Positions 1 to 6,896 of a DNA stretch of 12,420 bases are shown piece after piece. Below the pieces are notes generated by a model, which saw only the letters and a program-made list of their open reading frames with translations, was not told the DNA's origin and ran no database searches. A program made the position numbers and the translations under genes. The stretch covers positions 1 to 12,420 of the forward strand of contig JASIJX010000632.1 of NCBI GenBank assembly GCA_030049955.1. Direction: 5' to 3'. The stretch comes from Acidobacteriaceae bacterium (GTDB lineage Bacteria; Acidobacteriota; Terriglobia; Terriglobales; Acidobacteriaceae). Each line of letters starts with the position of its first letter. Positions within the stretch are counted from its first letter, which is position 1.

Positions 1-443
1 TGATGATTGCGGTTACCGGCTTCGATGACCGCGAGATGATCAATGAAGCGCTTCGCTACCGTTACATCCTTAGCTACGAACCTTTCAACTTCAAAGGTAA
101 TTTGTCGGATTTTCCTGAGACGCTGAACTACGGTATCAAGATGGATGCATTCCGCCGAAAATTCCAGGATTATGTATGGAACGCTGAATTCAGAGACAAT
201 CAGGACGCTGAAGTGACAGTTTCTGGGAAACCATTCACAGGCTTTTCTACTTTCTTGCGGACTGATGGAAAGCGGGCTGTAGTGGTTGTCAACCCTGGGA
301 GCGCAGATATCGCCGCTACTGTCGCTTTGGACCATCCAGCAGGCAATCTTCAATGGGCGAGTCCGGAGCAACCAGATCTGCATCCGGTTGTGGGCTCTGT
401 TGAAGTTCCCGCACGTTCGGCAGTTGTCATCATGGAGCAATAG
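1..443 (+). CDS. C-terminal part of a DUF6259-type carbohydrate-active protein (5' truncated by window)
   Basis: The reading frame is open from the window edge to the TAG at 441-443, so only about the last 147 residues are visible; the first in-frame ATG (3) is not necessarily the start. The segment with Arg-Tyr-Arg-Tyr-Ile-Leu-Ser-Tyr-Glu-Pro-Phe-Asn followed by a Lys-Met-Asp-Ala-Phe-Arg-Arg motif resembles the end of a TIM-barrel domain in DUF6259/glycoside-hydrolase-like proteins. The last 70 residues look like the all-beta domain that usually closes such enzymes (Lys-Arg-Ala-Val-Val-Val-Val-Asn-Pro, then alternating hydrophobics ending Ala-Val-Val-Ile-Met). Family membership is from recall of the pattern; the catalytic residues would lie upstream and cannot be judged. 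It fits a polysaccharide-degrading lifestyle and lies in the same direction as the secreted hydrolase that follows, but 326 bases separate them, so they are probably not one operon. Confidence 0.7.
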   Translation, partial: MIAVTGFDDREMINEALRYRYILSYEPFNFKGNLSDFPETLNYGIKMDAFRRKFQDYVWNAEFRDNQDAEVTVSGKPFTGFSTFLRTDGKRAVVVVNPGSADIAATVALDHPAGNLQWASPEQPDLHPVVGSVEVPARSAVVIMEQ

Positions 444-569
444 TTGGGTTAGTTGGCAATCTCTGCCCGCATATTAACTGTGCAGGAAGCGAGGAAGCAA
501 TCAGTAGCCTCAGGGCGTCATATCCTTGGTGGGGCGTTCCCGACGGCCATTCGGCGCTGATTGTGGTGA

Positions 570-601
570 CTGCCCGGCTGCGGTGCGTGACAGCCGGGCA
601 G
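570..601 (+). terminator. Perfect 11-bp GC-rich hairpin, possible terminator of the upstream gene
   Basis: An 11-bp perfect inverted repeat (arms 570-580 and 591-601, 10-nt loop) lies 126 bases after the stop of the DUF6259 gene. It is strongly GC-rich, but the following bases (GGCCAATTATATCG) have no run of T, so it is not a canonical intrinsic terminator. It could slow RNA polymerase, protect the mRNA 3' end, or be a protein-binding palindrome. The rest of 444-719 shows no gene and no other recognisable element. Confidence 0.45.
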
Positions 602-719
602 GGCCAATTATATCGAGGTGATCGTCACGCCATCAGGCGCTCTAAGTGTGTTTAACTCGCGGACACAACATTCGACTACATATCCTCCAAAGTGACCCGC
701 TTGATATACGCTCTGGAAA

Positions 720-748
720 TTGACACCAAACACTCGCTTTCCTATATG
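720..748 (+). promoter_or_regulatory. Sigma70-type promoter for the secreted hydrolase gene
   Basis: A perfect -35 hexamer TTGACA (720-725) is followed, after a 17-base spacer, by TATATG (743-748), which matches four of six consensus bases. Transcription would begin near 755, just before the GGAGG at 757-761. This rules out starts at 692 or 746 for the next gene and fits a start at TTG 770. Confidence 0.55.
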
Positions 749-769
749 TCGTGGATGGAGGAACCGTCT

Positions 770-1750
770 TTGATAAAACCCATTCTGCTCATCGTTTGCT
801 CCCTCAGTCTCCTGCATCTTGATGCCCAACAACCGTCCCCGCCATCGGACCAGATGGACCTTGCTGAGGCATGGGCTACGATAGCAGCCTACGATATTCG
901 TGTATTTCCTAATCCCGAAACCCATCCCCTCGACCCTCCCGGCCTAGTCTATTACCGGGTCGATAATCTGGACCTCAAAGTGAACGTCTTTACGCCTGGG
1001 CCGGAGACCATCGTGCGGCCTACGCTGGTTTTCTACCACGGGGGCGGTTGGGCCCACTACACCAAGGACAACATGCTCTTCAGCGCTCTTCCTTATCTGG
1101 CGCAAGGGATGGCCGTAGTAGAAGTAGATTACCGGCAGGCGAATCAGGCGCGTGCTCCTGCAGCTGTTGAAGACTGCCGCTGCGCGCTGCATTGGGTCTT
1201 CAAACATGCCGCTGAATATGGGTTCGATGTAAATCGACTCGTCGTTGGAGGCGTCTCGGCAGGTGGCCACTTGGCTCTCATGACGGGCATGCTCGATCAG
1301 TCGGCAGGCTTTGATGACGGCTGTGCATTCTCCATCGACCAGAGACCGGTGAAGGTAGCTGCAATCGTCGACTTCTTTGGGCCGACCGACGTCGCGGAGT
1401 TCTTGTATCAGCCCCATGAAAAAGCATGGGCGATTGAATGGATGGCCGGAGTAGCCGATCGTGAAGAGCTTGCGAAACGCGTGTCGCCGATGACCTACGT
1501 TCGCCCAGGCCTTCCTCCGATCATTATGGTTCACGGTACGGCAGATCCCGAAGTTCCTTACGAGCAGTCAGTACGCCTCCATCAGGCGTTAGATAAGGCC
1601 GGAACGCCGAATGAGTTGGTCAGCATCCCTAACGGCCAACATGGAATTTATCCGGATGCGGAAAAGCTTCGAGCCCAGAATGAGGTATTCCAGTTTCTTC
1701 GAAAGTACGGGGTGCTAAGTCCTTCTGGTCCGCCCCGAGGTGCCAATTGA
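770..1750 (+). CDS. Secreted alpha/beta hydrolase (esterase/lipase, HSL-like BD-FAE type)
   Basis: Alpha/beta-hydrolase-fold carboxylesterase, probably exported. Numbering from TTG 770 (326 aa): a signal peptide with a Lys at residue 3, a hydrophobic stretch and a likely cleavage after Leu-Asp-Ala before Gln-Gln; the oxyanion-hole motif His-Gly-Gly-Gly-Trp at 90-94; the nucleophile elbow Gly-Val-Ser-Ala-Gly with Ser163; the acid Asp259 in His-Gly-Thr-Ala-Asp; and His291 in Gly-Gln-His-Gly. The full Ser-Asp-His triad and HGGGW make the fold assignment firm; substrate is not predictable but acetyl/feruloyl groups on polysaccharides would suit the carbohydrate-active neighbour. The start is chosen because GGAGG (757-761) sits 8 bases before TTG 770, the signal peptide then begins cleanly, and the promoter at 720-748 would put transcription start near 755. 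The frame is also open upstream to GTG 692, with ATGs at 746 and 755, which would give non-signal-like N-termini. Confidence 0.88.
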   Translation: MIKPILLIVCSLSLLHLDAQQPSPPSDQMDLAEAWATIAAYDIRVFPNPETHPLDPPGLVYYRVDNLDLKVNVFTPGPETIVRPTLVFYHGGGWAHYTKDNMLFSALPYLAQGMAVVEVDYRQANQARAPAAVEDCRCALHWVFKHAAEYGFDVNRLVVGGVSAGGHLALMTGMLDQSAGFDDGCAFSIDQRPVKVAAIVDFFGPTDVAEFLYQPHEKAWAIEWMAGVADREELAKRVSPMTYVRPGLPPIIMVHGTADPEVPYEQSVRLHQALDKAGTPNELVSIPNGQHGIYPDAEKLRAQNEVFQFLRKYGVLSPSGPPRGAN

Positions 1751-1889
1751 GGCGTGCGGCGGAAACACTTGCTCGGAGAGTAGGCCGTAAAGTTGCTCAC
1801 AGAAATCCCTCGTCGCAAACCAACAGGTACCGAGTTCTGCGGCGAGGAGGCATTGCATCTGGTCAAGGACTGATCTGACCCCTTCTATC
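1751..1889. other. Intergenic junction without a supported gene
   Basis: No frame here gives a recognisable protein. The antisense reading is open across the hydrolase stop for about 77 codons but has no family signature. The TGATCTGACCCCTT at 1871-1884 resembles short motifs that flank some mobile elements; this is only a visual impression. The segment lies between an ordinary chromosomal gene and a recombinase remnant and is a candidate for the edge of the accessory region. Confidence 0.35.
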
Positions 1890-2040
1890 CTCCCATTTGT
1901 GACGGTGGTCCTTCTGGCAGCAACATGGACCGATCGGCACTGAAGCACCTGATGCAGACATTGAGGCCGACATGGTGAATGCTTCGAACTAGTGTATAGC
2001 TTGCCAAAGGAACCGTCCTTAAGTCAGTTTTTGCCGATCT
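1890..2040 (+). pseudogene. Frameshifted remnant of a large serine recombinase (resolvase-domain fragment)
   Basis: Reading from 1901 gives Asp-Gly-Gly-Pro-Ser-Gly-Ser-Asn-Met-Asp-Arg-Ser-Ala-Leu-Lys-His-Leu-Met. This aligns with DGGFSGGNLDRPALKRLM of the intact recombinase in this window (bases from about 7050). After Met (1952-1954) one base is lost and the frame changes to Asp-Ile-Glu-Ala-Asp-Met-Val-Asn (1957-1980), matching DIEAGKVN. A further shift and an in-frame TAG come before Val-Tyr (1992-1997), and Ser-Leu-x-x-Phe-x-x-Ile (to about 2039) then matches the SLADFAKI segment. No N-terminal catalytic serine region or C-terminal domain can be found nearby, so this is a decayed fragment of about 50 codons. 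It is diverged from the intact gene, so it comes from an older related element rather than a recent local duplication. Confidence 0.75.
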
Positions 2041-2141
2041 CGACGACGACAACAACACGCTGGCCCCGGGGAACCAGAACATCCGCGTGCCTGGCCGTGT
2101 GCCGCACGCAACAGCTCCTTTCGGGGTCACCTACATGCCAA

Positions 2142-2900
2142 TTAATGAGGCTCAGAAAGCTGGCCCTTGTTGAGTGCTCGCGTAAGCCAGTTTGCGGTGA
2201 TCGTGTGCTTCGATTTACTTGACACCCAGTGTTTCCAGTCACGTCTAGTGCCGGATTTCTGCCATTTAGCCATCAAGCTTTGCGCGAGCAGCACCTTCCT
2301 ATGGTGTCTTGCCAGGCGGCTTCTTCGATTGCAATCAATAGAAGTCTTCAGCAGACCGCATTGCTTCGAACAATAGACCTTTTGCCTCTTGGTTTTCTTG
2401 ATGTAGAACTTGCCGCATCGAACACAAGGGCCGCCGAGGCGATCATATAGTGGATTCAAGATCAACATCAGAAAGAATCCAAGTATCAATCGTTCCTCTC
2501 TTGAGAGCCCCTTTTCTTCAGCTGGAACACCAACATGCTTGATCTGAACAGCGCCACTTGTTGTGGGCTTAATCTCAACGGTCACGCGTTCAATCTTGTG
2601 CCAAAGATCTGGGTTATTTGCCTTCATGATTTCCATGTTGGGCCCGGACTCTTTCCACTCTTTAAGTAAGTCTCTGAGAGATCGACTGCCCATTGAAAAT
2701 TCCCCCGGAACGAGGCGATAACGAGTCTTTCCGTTGACGTTTTTTATCTCGAAGGCCGGAATATTCAACATGGCGCAAAATTGCTCCAAAAGCACTTCAT
2801 TCTCGTCGCGGGGCGCTTCTAGAGACTTGCGGCGTGGCTTGGGTGATCTGAGCTCTTCGGCGTATTTCTCCCATCTGCCCCAAAACTCCGGCTTGTCCAT
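2142..2900 (-). CDS. Hypothetical protein with a C-terminal four-cysteine (CGNR-like) zinc finger
   Basis: I do not recognise a named family. Numbering from the ATG at 2900 (252 aa), the C-terminal third has Cys159-x2-Cys162, Gly-Lys-Phe-Tyr, then a Lys-rich loop and Cys177-Ser-x2-Cys181. This is the pattern of CGNR/MYM-like treble-clef fingers that bind nucleic acid. It is followed by a very basic stretch (Asn-Arg-Arg-Ser-Arg-Leu-Ala-Arg-His-His-Arg-Lys) and a basic tail. A hydrophobic helix (Leu-Ile-Leu-Gly-Phe-Phe-Leu-Met-Leu-Ile-Leu) precedes the finger and resembles the helix packing against it in CGNR proteins rather than a membrane segment. The N-terminal half is charged and lacks a known motif. 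The frame also opens with an ATG at 2973-2975 (277 aa), only 7 bases from the divergent methyltransferase start; I prefer 2900 because a promoter (TTGAGT-18-TATACT) lies just upstream. A DNA-binding regulator of the divergent mobile module is possible but unproven. Confidence 0.7.
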   Translation of the reverse strand: MDKPEFWGRWEKYAEELRSPKPRRKSLEAPRDENEVLLEQFCAMLNIPAFEIKNVNGKTRYRLVPGEFSMGSRSLRDLLKEWKESGPNMEIMKANNPDLWHKIERVTVEIKPTTSGAVQIKHVGVPAEEKGLSREERLILGFFLMLILNPLYDRLGGPCVRCGKFYIKKTKRQKVYCSKQCGLLKTSIDCNRRSRLARHHRKVLLAQSLMAKWQKSGTRRDWKHWVSSKSKHTITANWLTRALNKGQLSEPH

Positions 2901-2909
2901 AATATTGAC

Positions 2910-2939
2910 AGTATAAACTTCATGTGAATGTTTACTCAA
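2910..2939 (-). promoter_or_regulatory. Promoter for the zinc-finger gene, giving a near-leaderless mRNA
   Basis: On the minus strand, TTGAGT (2939-2934) and TATACT (2915-2910) are separated by 18 bases and match five of six bases at the -10 element. Transcription would start about 3 bases before the ATG at 2900, so the mRNA would be almost leaderless. On the plus strand the same segment holds a perfect TTGACA at 2905-2910 pointing toward the methyltransferase gene, but no good -10 at the right distance. The 82-base divergent region therefore probably carries both promoters. Confidence 0.45.
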
Positions 2940-2982
2940 TATATCCGAAAACGGCTGCCGGATTTTCGAGATCATTAGCTAG

Positions 2983-4344
2983 ATGACATCACCGAAGAGC
3001 ATAATCAATCCACATTCATCCTCCGGAAATTGCGGAAACCTCAACATTGTCTACCAGCCAACGGAAGCACTCAAGCCATACCAGTCGAACGCCCGCACTC
3101 ACTCCAAACCGCAGATCAGGCAACTCGCGAAAAGCATCCGGGAGTTCGGTTTTCTGAATCCCGTGATGGTCGATGTGGGAAACCGGATCATCGCAGGCCA
3201 TGGTCGAGTCCAAGCAGCAAAGCTGCTCGGCATTGAACGTGTACCGACAATTCGCATCGAGGGGCTTTCCGACGATCAGATCCGCGCCTATATTCTGGCC
3301 GACAACCAACTGGCGCTGAAGGCCGGTTGGGATAAGGAAATCCTCGCGATCGAACTTCAATATTTACTCACCGTCGATTCAATCGATGTCACGATTACGG
3401 GATTCGAAGTTCCCGAGATCGACCTCATTCTTGAAGAGGCCAAAGCGGAGCCCACCGCTGACGATGAATCTCCGGAACCTGACTTCGACCGCGAACCGAT
3501 CAGTCAGCCGGGCGACCTGTGGCAACTGGGCAAGCACAGGATCCTTTGCGCCAATGCGCTCCATCAGGCGTCCTACCGGGAACTGCTTGGAACCCGGCGC
3601 GCTGCGATGGTATTCACCGATCCACCTTTCAATGTCCGCATCGACGGTCACGCAACCGGAAATGGAGGGATCCGGCATCGGGAGTTTGCCATGGCCTCGG
3701 GGGAAATGAGCGCCGCGGAGTTTGTCTCGTTTCTCAATACCAGTCTGCAATGCCTGGCCAGTTTCAGCGCCAACAATTCCGTGCATTTCATCTGCATGGA
3801 TTGGAGGCACATCGGTGAGCTGCTGGCTGCGGCCCAGCAGAACTACGATGAGTTCCTCAACCTGTGCATCTGGGTGAAGAACAACGGCGGAATGGGCAGC
3901 TTCTACCGCTCTCAGCACGAACTGGTCGCCGTCTTCCGGAAAGGGACTGGATCGCATCGCAACAATGTCCAGCTCGGACAATTTGGCCGAAATCGCACCA
4001 ACGTGTGGATGTACCCGGGGGTCCAGACATTCTCGAAGCAAAGCGACGAAGGCAATCTCCTGGCAATGCACCCGACCGTGAAGCCGGTGACGATGGTAGC
4101 CGATGCGATCCTGGACTGCACTGCGCGCGGCGAGATAGTTATCGATGCGTTCTTAGGCTCAGGTACGACTCTTATGGCTGCCGAGCGCGTAGGCCGCATC
4201 TGCTGCGGAATTGAAATCGACCCAATTTACGTCGATGTCGCCATCCGACGCTGGCAGAAGTACACCGGAGAGAGTGCGGTGCACGCCGTAACTGGAAGGC
4301 GCTTCGATGAGATCGCTCAGCAAAAGGAGGGCCAGAATGCCTGA
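2983..4344 (+). CDS. ParB-domain fused to beta-class N4/N6 DNA methyltransferase
   Basis: A 453-residue S-adenosylmethionine-dependent DNA methyltransferase with an N-terminal ParB/sulfiredoxin-like domain, a common phage and island arrangement. Residues 21-115 form the ParB-N fold, with Gly-His-Gly-Arg at 72-75. In the methylase part, catalytic motif IV is Asp-Pro-Pro-Phe at 213-216 and the SAM-binding motif I, Asp-Ala-Phe-Leu-Gly-Ser-Gly-Thr-Thr, is at 388-396, with His-Pro-Thr-Val-Lys-Pro at 363-368. The order IV before I marks the beta class (CcrM-like topology), which methylates an exocyclic amino group; adenine or cytosine cannot be decided here. An in-frame TAG lies directly before ATG 2983, fixing the start. 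No restriction endonuclease is adjacent, so it looks like an orphan methylase, perhaps protecting the element from host restriction or marking DNA for its terminase. Its end overlaps the next gene by 8 bases. Confidence 0.92.
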   Translation: MTSPKSIINPHSSSGNCGNLNIVYQPTEALKPYQSNARTHSKPQIRQLAKSIREFGFLNPVMVDVGNRIIAGHGRVQAAKLLGIERVPTIRIEGLSDDQIRAYILADNQLALKAGWDKEILAIELQYLLTVDSIDVTITGFEVPEIDLILEEAKAEPTADDESPEPDFDREPISQPGDLWQLGKHRILCANALHQASYRELLGTRRAAMVFTDPPFNVRIDGHATGNGGIRHREFAMASGEMSAAEFVSFLNTSLQCLASFSANNSVHFICMDWRHIGELLAAAQQNYDEFLNLCIWVKNNGGMGSFYRSQHELVAVFRKGTGSHRNNVQLGQFGRNRTNVWMYPGVQTFSKQSDEGNLLAMHPTVKPVTMVADAILDCTARGEIVIDAFLGSGTTLMAAERVGRICCGIEIDPIYVDVAIRRWQKYTGESAVHAVTGRRFDEIAQQKEGQNA

Positions 4345-4747
4345 TTCGAATGATCAATATGAGGTTGGTTACGGCAAACCGCCGGCAAAGAACCGATTCC
4401 AGAAGGGCGCATCCGGTAATCCGAAGGGGCGCCCGAAGGGCACCAAAAACTGGGCCACAGCGTTCCTGAACGCCAGCCGGCAAAGGGTCCTGGTGAACGG
4501 TCCGCGCGGCACCCGCAAGGTCACGATGCTTGAGGCAACGGCCATGCAGATAAGCACGAAATCGGCTAAAGGCGACCTGCGCGCCGCGCGCGATTTCGTG
4601 ACACTGGTTCAAAAAGCGGAGGAGACCGCTATCACCGAAACCACGGCCCCACAGCTCGGCGAACTCGACCAAAGATTGCTGGAGCGCCTACAACAGCGGT
4701 TTTCGAGAATTTCCCATATCAATTCTGACTCGGAGGGTGCGCAATGA
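4337..4747 (+). CDS. DUF5681 domain-containing protein, candidate small terminase-like partner
   Basis: A 136-residue basic protein opening with the DUF5681 signature: Gly-Tyr-Gly-Lys-Pro-Pro (residues 10-15), then Phe-Gln-Lys-Gly-x-Ser-Gly-Asn-Pro-Lys-Gly-Arg-Pro-Lys-Gly (20-34), rich in Gly, Pro and Lys. The rest is helical and charged (for example Gln-Arg-Leu-Leu-Glu-Arg-Leu-Gln-Gln-Arg). The start at 4337 has an excellent ribosome binding site, AAAGGAGG at 4323-4330 with 6 bases spacing, and overlaps the methyltransferase stop by 8 bases. The TGA overlaps the terminase ATG (ATGA, 4744-4747), so the pair is translationally coupled. DUF5681 genes very often sit just before large terminase genes; a role as DNA-recognition subunit is inferred from that position, not shown by homology to known small terminases. 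Confidence 0.85.
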   Translation: MPDSNDQYEVGYGKPPAKNRFQKGASGNPKGRPKGTKNWATAFLNASRQRVLVNGPRGTRKVTMLEATAMQISTKSAKGDLRAARDFVTLVQKAEETAITETTAPQLGELDQRLLERLQQRFSRISHINSDSEGAQ

Positions 4748-6183
4748 GTGCCGTCACGGAGCTGTCGATCGAGGAGTACCAGACAATTTTGCGGAATGAT
4801 CTCGGGAGCTTCATCGAGCGCTCATTTTGCGAATTGAACCCCCAAACTGACTTCCAGGCCGGCCAGTATATTGAACTACTGGCCGCCACACTCGAAAAAT
4901 GCCGCACGGGCAAGACCAAGCGGCTTATCATTAACCTTCCGCCGCGAACGCTGAAATCGCACGCGGCCAGCGTCGCCTTTCCGGCCTGGCTACACGGCCA
5001 CGCCCCGGCAACCCAGATTATTTGCGCGAGCTATGGCCAGGACCTTGCAGATAAGCACGCGCGCGATTGCCGCACCCTGATGAGCAGCGATTTCTACCGC
5101 AATTTGTTCCCTCGGACGGCACTTTCAGAATCCAAGAATTCCGTCGGGGAATTCATGACAACTGCGCAGGGAGTTCGAATGGCGACCTCGGTCGGTGGTG
5201 TTCTGACTGGCCGCGGAGCCGACGTCATCATTCTTGACGACATTCTTAAGCCCGATGATGCCCTTTCAGAGACGCGCCGGCGCGCCGCCAACGACTGGTA
5301 CTCCAACACTCTCTTGAGCCGTCTGAATAGCAAGGAGAATGGGGTCATCATAATTGTCATGCAACGCCTCCACCAGGAGGACCTGGTCGGCGAGGTGATG
5401 GACCGCGAGGACTGGGAAGTGCTTTCCCTCCCGGCCGTCGCAGTCGAGGACGAGTCCTTCTTGTATCAGAGCCTGCTCGGGGGAGGCCGCTTCACCCGTA
5501 AAGCCGGCGAAGCCCTTCACCCCGAACGCGATTCAGTCGAAACCTACCGTAAAATTCGCGACTCCATCGGTGAGTACAACTTTCAGAGCCAGTATCAGCA
5601 GAGCCCGACATCGCGGGAGGGTGGCTTGGTCAAGCGGGAATGGCTCAAATTCTACGAACTCGCCCAACGACCGGATCACTTCTCCTACGTCCTGCAAAGC
5701 TGGGACACGGCCAACAAGGCAGACGAAATGAATGACTACAGCGTCTGCACCACATGGGGCCTTTCAAACGGAGAGTTCTACCTTTTGGATGTTTTTCGCA
5801 GGCGTCTGACTTATCCAACACTGAAGCGGGCGGTCGCGGAGCAGAATCAGAAATTTAATCCATACAAGCTCCTGATAGAGGACAAGGCCTCCGGCATCGC
5901 TCTCATCCAGGAGATTCAGGCCGAGGGAGTTTGTGCAGTTGAGCCGTACAAGCCTGCACCCGGCAGCGATAAATACATGCGGTTCGCAGCGCAGTCCATA
6001 AAATTTGAGAACGGTAAGGTGCACTTGCCCAAGCAAGCTCCCTGGCTTGACGAGTACATTCGCGAAATCACAGGTTTCCCTGGCTCGAAGCACGACGACC
6101 AGGTTGACTCCACTTCGCAGGCGCTCGACATCCTCAGCAATCATGCAGACGGAATAGCCGCCTGGGTACGACTGGGATCCTGA
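4744..6183 (+). CDS. terL: Phage terminase large subunit (packaging ATPase and nuclease)
   Basis: A 479-residue terminase of normal length that translocates and cuts DNA during packaging. N-terminal ATPase: a deviant Walker A, Leu-Pro-Pro-Arg-Thr-Leu-Lys-Ser (65-72), Walker B Val-Ile-Ile-Leu-Asp-Asp (161-166), and the coupling motif Ile-Ile-Val-Met-Gln-Arg-Leu-His (203-210). C-terminal RNase H-like nuclease: Ser-Trp-Asp-Thr with Asp321, Leu-Ile-Glu-Asp-Lys-Ala-Ser-Gly with Glu379/Asp380, and His-Asp-Asp-Gln-Val-Asp-Ser with Asp451, Asp452 and Asp455. All key acidic residues are present, so both activities should be intact. GGAGGG at 4732-4737 precedes ATG 4744 by 6 bases. No portal, capsid, protease or tail gene is present here, although intact phages usually place portal and capsid genes directly after terL; instead a hairpin, a DUF2924 gene and a recombinase follow. 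The gene may serve a satellite-like element or be conserved for another purpose. Confidence 0.95.
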   Translation: MSAVTELSIEEYQTILRNDLGSFIERSFCELNPQTDFQAGQYIELLAATLEKCRTGKTKRLIINLPPRTLKSHAASVAFPAWLHGHAPATQIICASYGQDLADKHARDCRTLMSSDFYRNLFPRTALSESKNSVGEFMTTAQGVRMATSVGGVLTGRGADVIILDDILKPDDALSETRRRAANDWYSNTLLSRLNSKENGVIIIVMQRLHQEDLVGEVMDREDWEVLSLPAVAVEDESFLYQSLLGGGRFTRKAGEALHPERDSVETYRKIRDSIGEYNFQSQYQQSPTSREGGLVKREWLKFYELAQRPDHFSYVLQSWDTANKADEMNDYSVCTTWGLSNGEFYLLDVFRRRLTYPTLKRAVAEQNQKFNPYKLLIEDKASGIALIQEIQAEGVCAVEPYKPAPGSDKYMRFAAQSIKFENGKVHLPKQAPWLDEYIREITGFPGSKHDDQVDSTSQALDILSNHADGIAAWVRLGS

Positions 6184-6244
6184 GGATTGAGAATTCAGGC
6201 GCCGGCATGAATAGTTATCATCAGCATGGATGGCTTGACCTCAA

Positions 6245-6292
6245 GAGCGCGGGAAAAGCGAAGTTGATCAACAGTTTTCGCTCCCCGCGCTC
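6245..6292. repeat. Large nested hairpin between terL and the DUF2924/recombinase genes
   Basis: The outer stem of 9 bp (GAGCGCGGG 6245-6253 with CCCGCGCTC 6284-6292) is followed by an inner 6-bp stem (AGCGAA 6257-6262 with TTCGCT 6277-6282). The loop contains the perfect palindrome GTTGATCAAC (6263-6272). There is no T-run after it, so it is not a typical terminator. It sits 62 bases after the terL stop in a 266-base gap (6184-6449) with no other supported gene. It may separate the packaging genes from the recombination genes at mRNA level, or be a DNA site for the recombinase or terminase. Confidence 0.6.
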
Positions 6293-6449
6293 GATTCCTC
6301 CGAAATACGTCCACTGAAGGTCGGCCTTTTCCGCGGACGATTCTGCCCCACTAGGCATAAATAAAGAAAAAGTTCGCTTGACTCTTCGCCCACTCAGAGC
6401 GGAAATGGAATGCCGAGAGAAAACCGGCCAATTTACGCCTGGGAGTGCT

Positions 6450-6896
6450 ATGAAAGTCTCGATCGACCAGCAACTTGCCGCATTGCCAAAAATGGCTCGC
6501 AAGACCCTCGATACCACGTGGAAGGAACACTTCGGAAAGTTACCCAGCCGCACCTTGCGCCGCGAAACTATCATCCGAATACTTGCCTATCGCCTGCAGG
6601 AGAGGGCCTATGGTGGCCTGAGAGCATCCATCGCGAAGCAGCTTCGTGCGCTGATTGAGTGTGATGGATCGGGATATCGGCCTGTCAGCGTGCCAACCTT
6701 CCGTCCCAAACCAGGCACCCGGATCGTTCGGGAGTGGCAAGGAAGATTGCACGAGGTCTCGGTTCTTCCAGACGGCTACGAATACGATGGCCGTAAATAT
6801 GGCAGCCTCTCCGAGATCGCGCGCGCCATCACCGGAACGCGGTGGTCGGGTCCGGCCTTTTTTGGCACCAAGCGCCGCGCGAAGGTGGCTGCGTAA
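6450..6896 (+). CDS. DUF2924 domain-containing protein
   Basis: A 148-residue basic protein of the DUF2924 family, whose function is unknown. Seen: an N-terminal helical part (Leu-Ala-Ala-Leu-Pro-Lys-Met), the family-typical Trp-Lys-Glu-His-Phe-Gly-Lys-Leu-Pro and Arg-Arg-Glu-Thr-Ile-Ile-Arg-Ile-Leu-Ala-Tyr-Arg-Leu-Gln-Glu. The C-terminal region has Pro-Gly-Thr-Arg-Ile-Val-Arg-Glu-Trp-Gln-Gly-Arg and Ser-Glu-Ile-Ala-Arg-Ala-Ile-Thr-Gly-Thr-Arg-Trp-Ser-Gly-Pro-x-Phe-Phe-Gly, resembling a small DNA-binding or RAMA-like fold. ATG 6450 is preceded by GGGAG (6441-6445); the open frame reaches back to ATG 6378 but without a ribosome binding site. A TTGACT at 6378-6383 with a poor GGAAAT 17 bases on is a weak promoter candidate. 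TAA and the recombinase ATG share one base, so the two are co-translated. This gene pair is common in mobile regions, and an accessory role in recombination is inferred. Confidence 0.88.
   Translation: MKVSIDQQLAALPKMARKTLDTTWKEHFGKLPSRTLRRETIIRILAYRLQERAYGGLRASIAKQLRALIECDGSGYRPVSVPTFRPKPGTRIVREWQGRLHEVSVLPDGYEYDGRKYGSLSEIARAITGTRWSGPAFFGTKRRAKVAA

Noticed and set aside
570..601. Calling the hairpin a definite intrinsic terminator
   Set aside because: The stem is perfect but no T-run follows, so it is listed only as a possible terminator.
944..1534. 196-codon minus-strand frame inside the hydrolase gene
   Set aside because: It is antisense to an enzyme with a full catalytic triad and has no recognisable motif or ribosome binding site.
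1992..2222. 76-codon plus-strand frame in the junction
   Set aside because: Its start overlaps the recombinase remnant (the Val-Tyr...Phe...Ile segment) and the rest runs out of frame and antisense into the zinc-finger gene; it is a by-product of decay.
3379..4071. 230-codon open frame on the minus strand inside the methyltransferase gene
   Set aside because: The opposite strand encodes a complete beta-class methylase with all motifs; the antisense product shows no family signature and results from high-GC codon bias.
2983..4344. Restriction-modification system
   Set aside because: The methylase has no adjacent endonuclease gene; the neighbours are a zinc-finger protein and packaging genes.
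4172..4672. 166-codon minus-strand frame across the methylase end and DUF5681 gene
   Set aside because: It overlaps two well-supported genes and has no recognisable motif.
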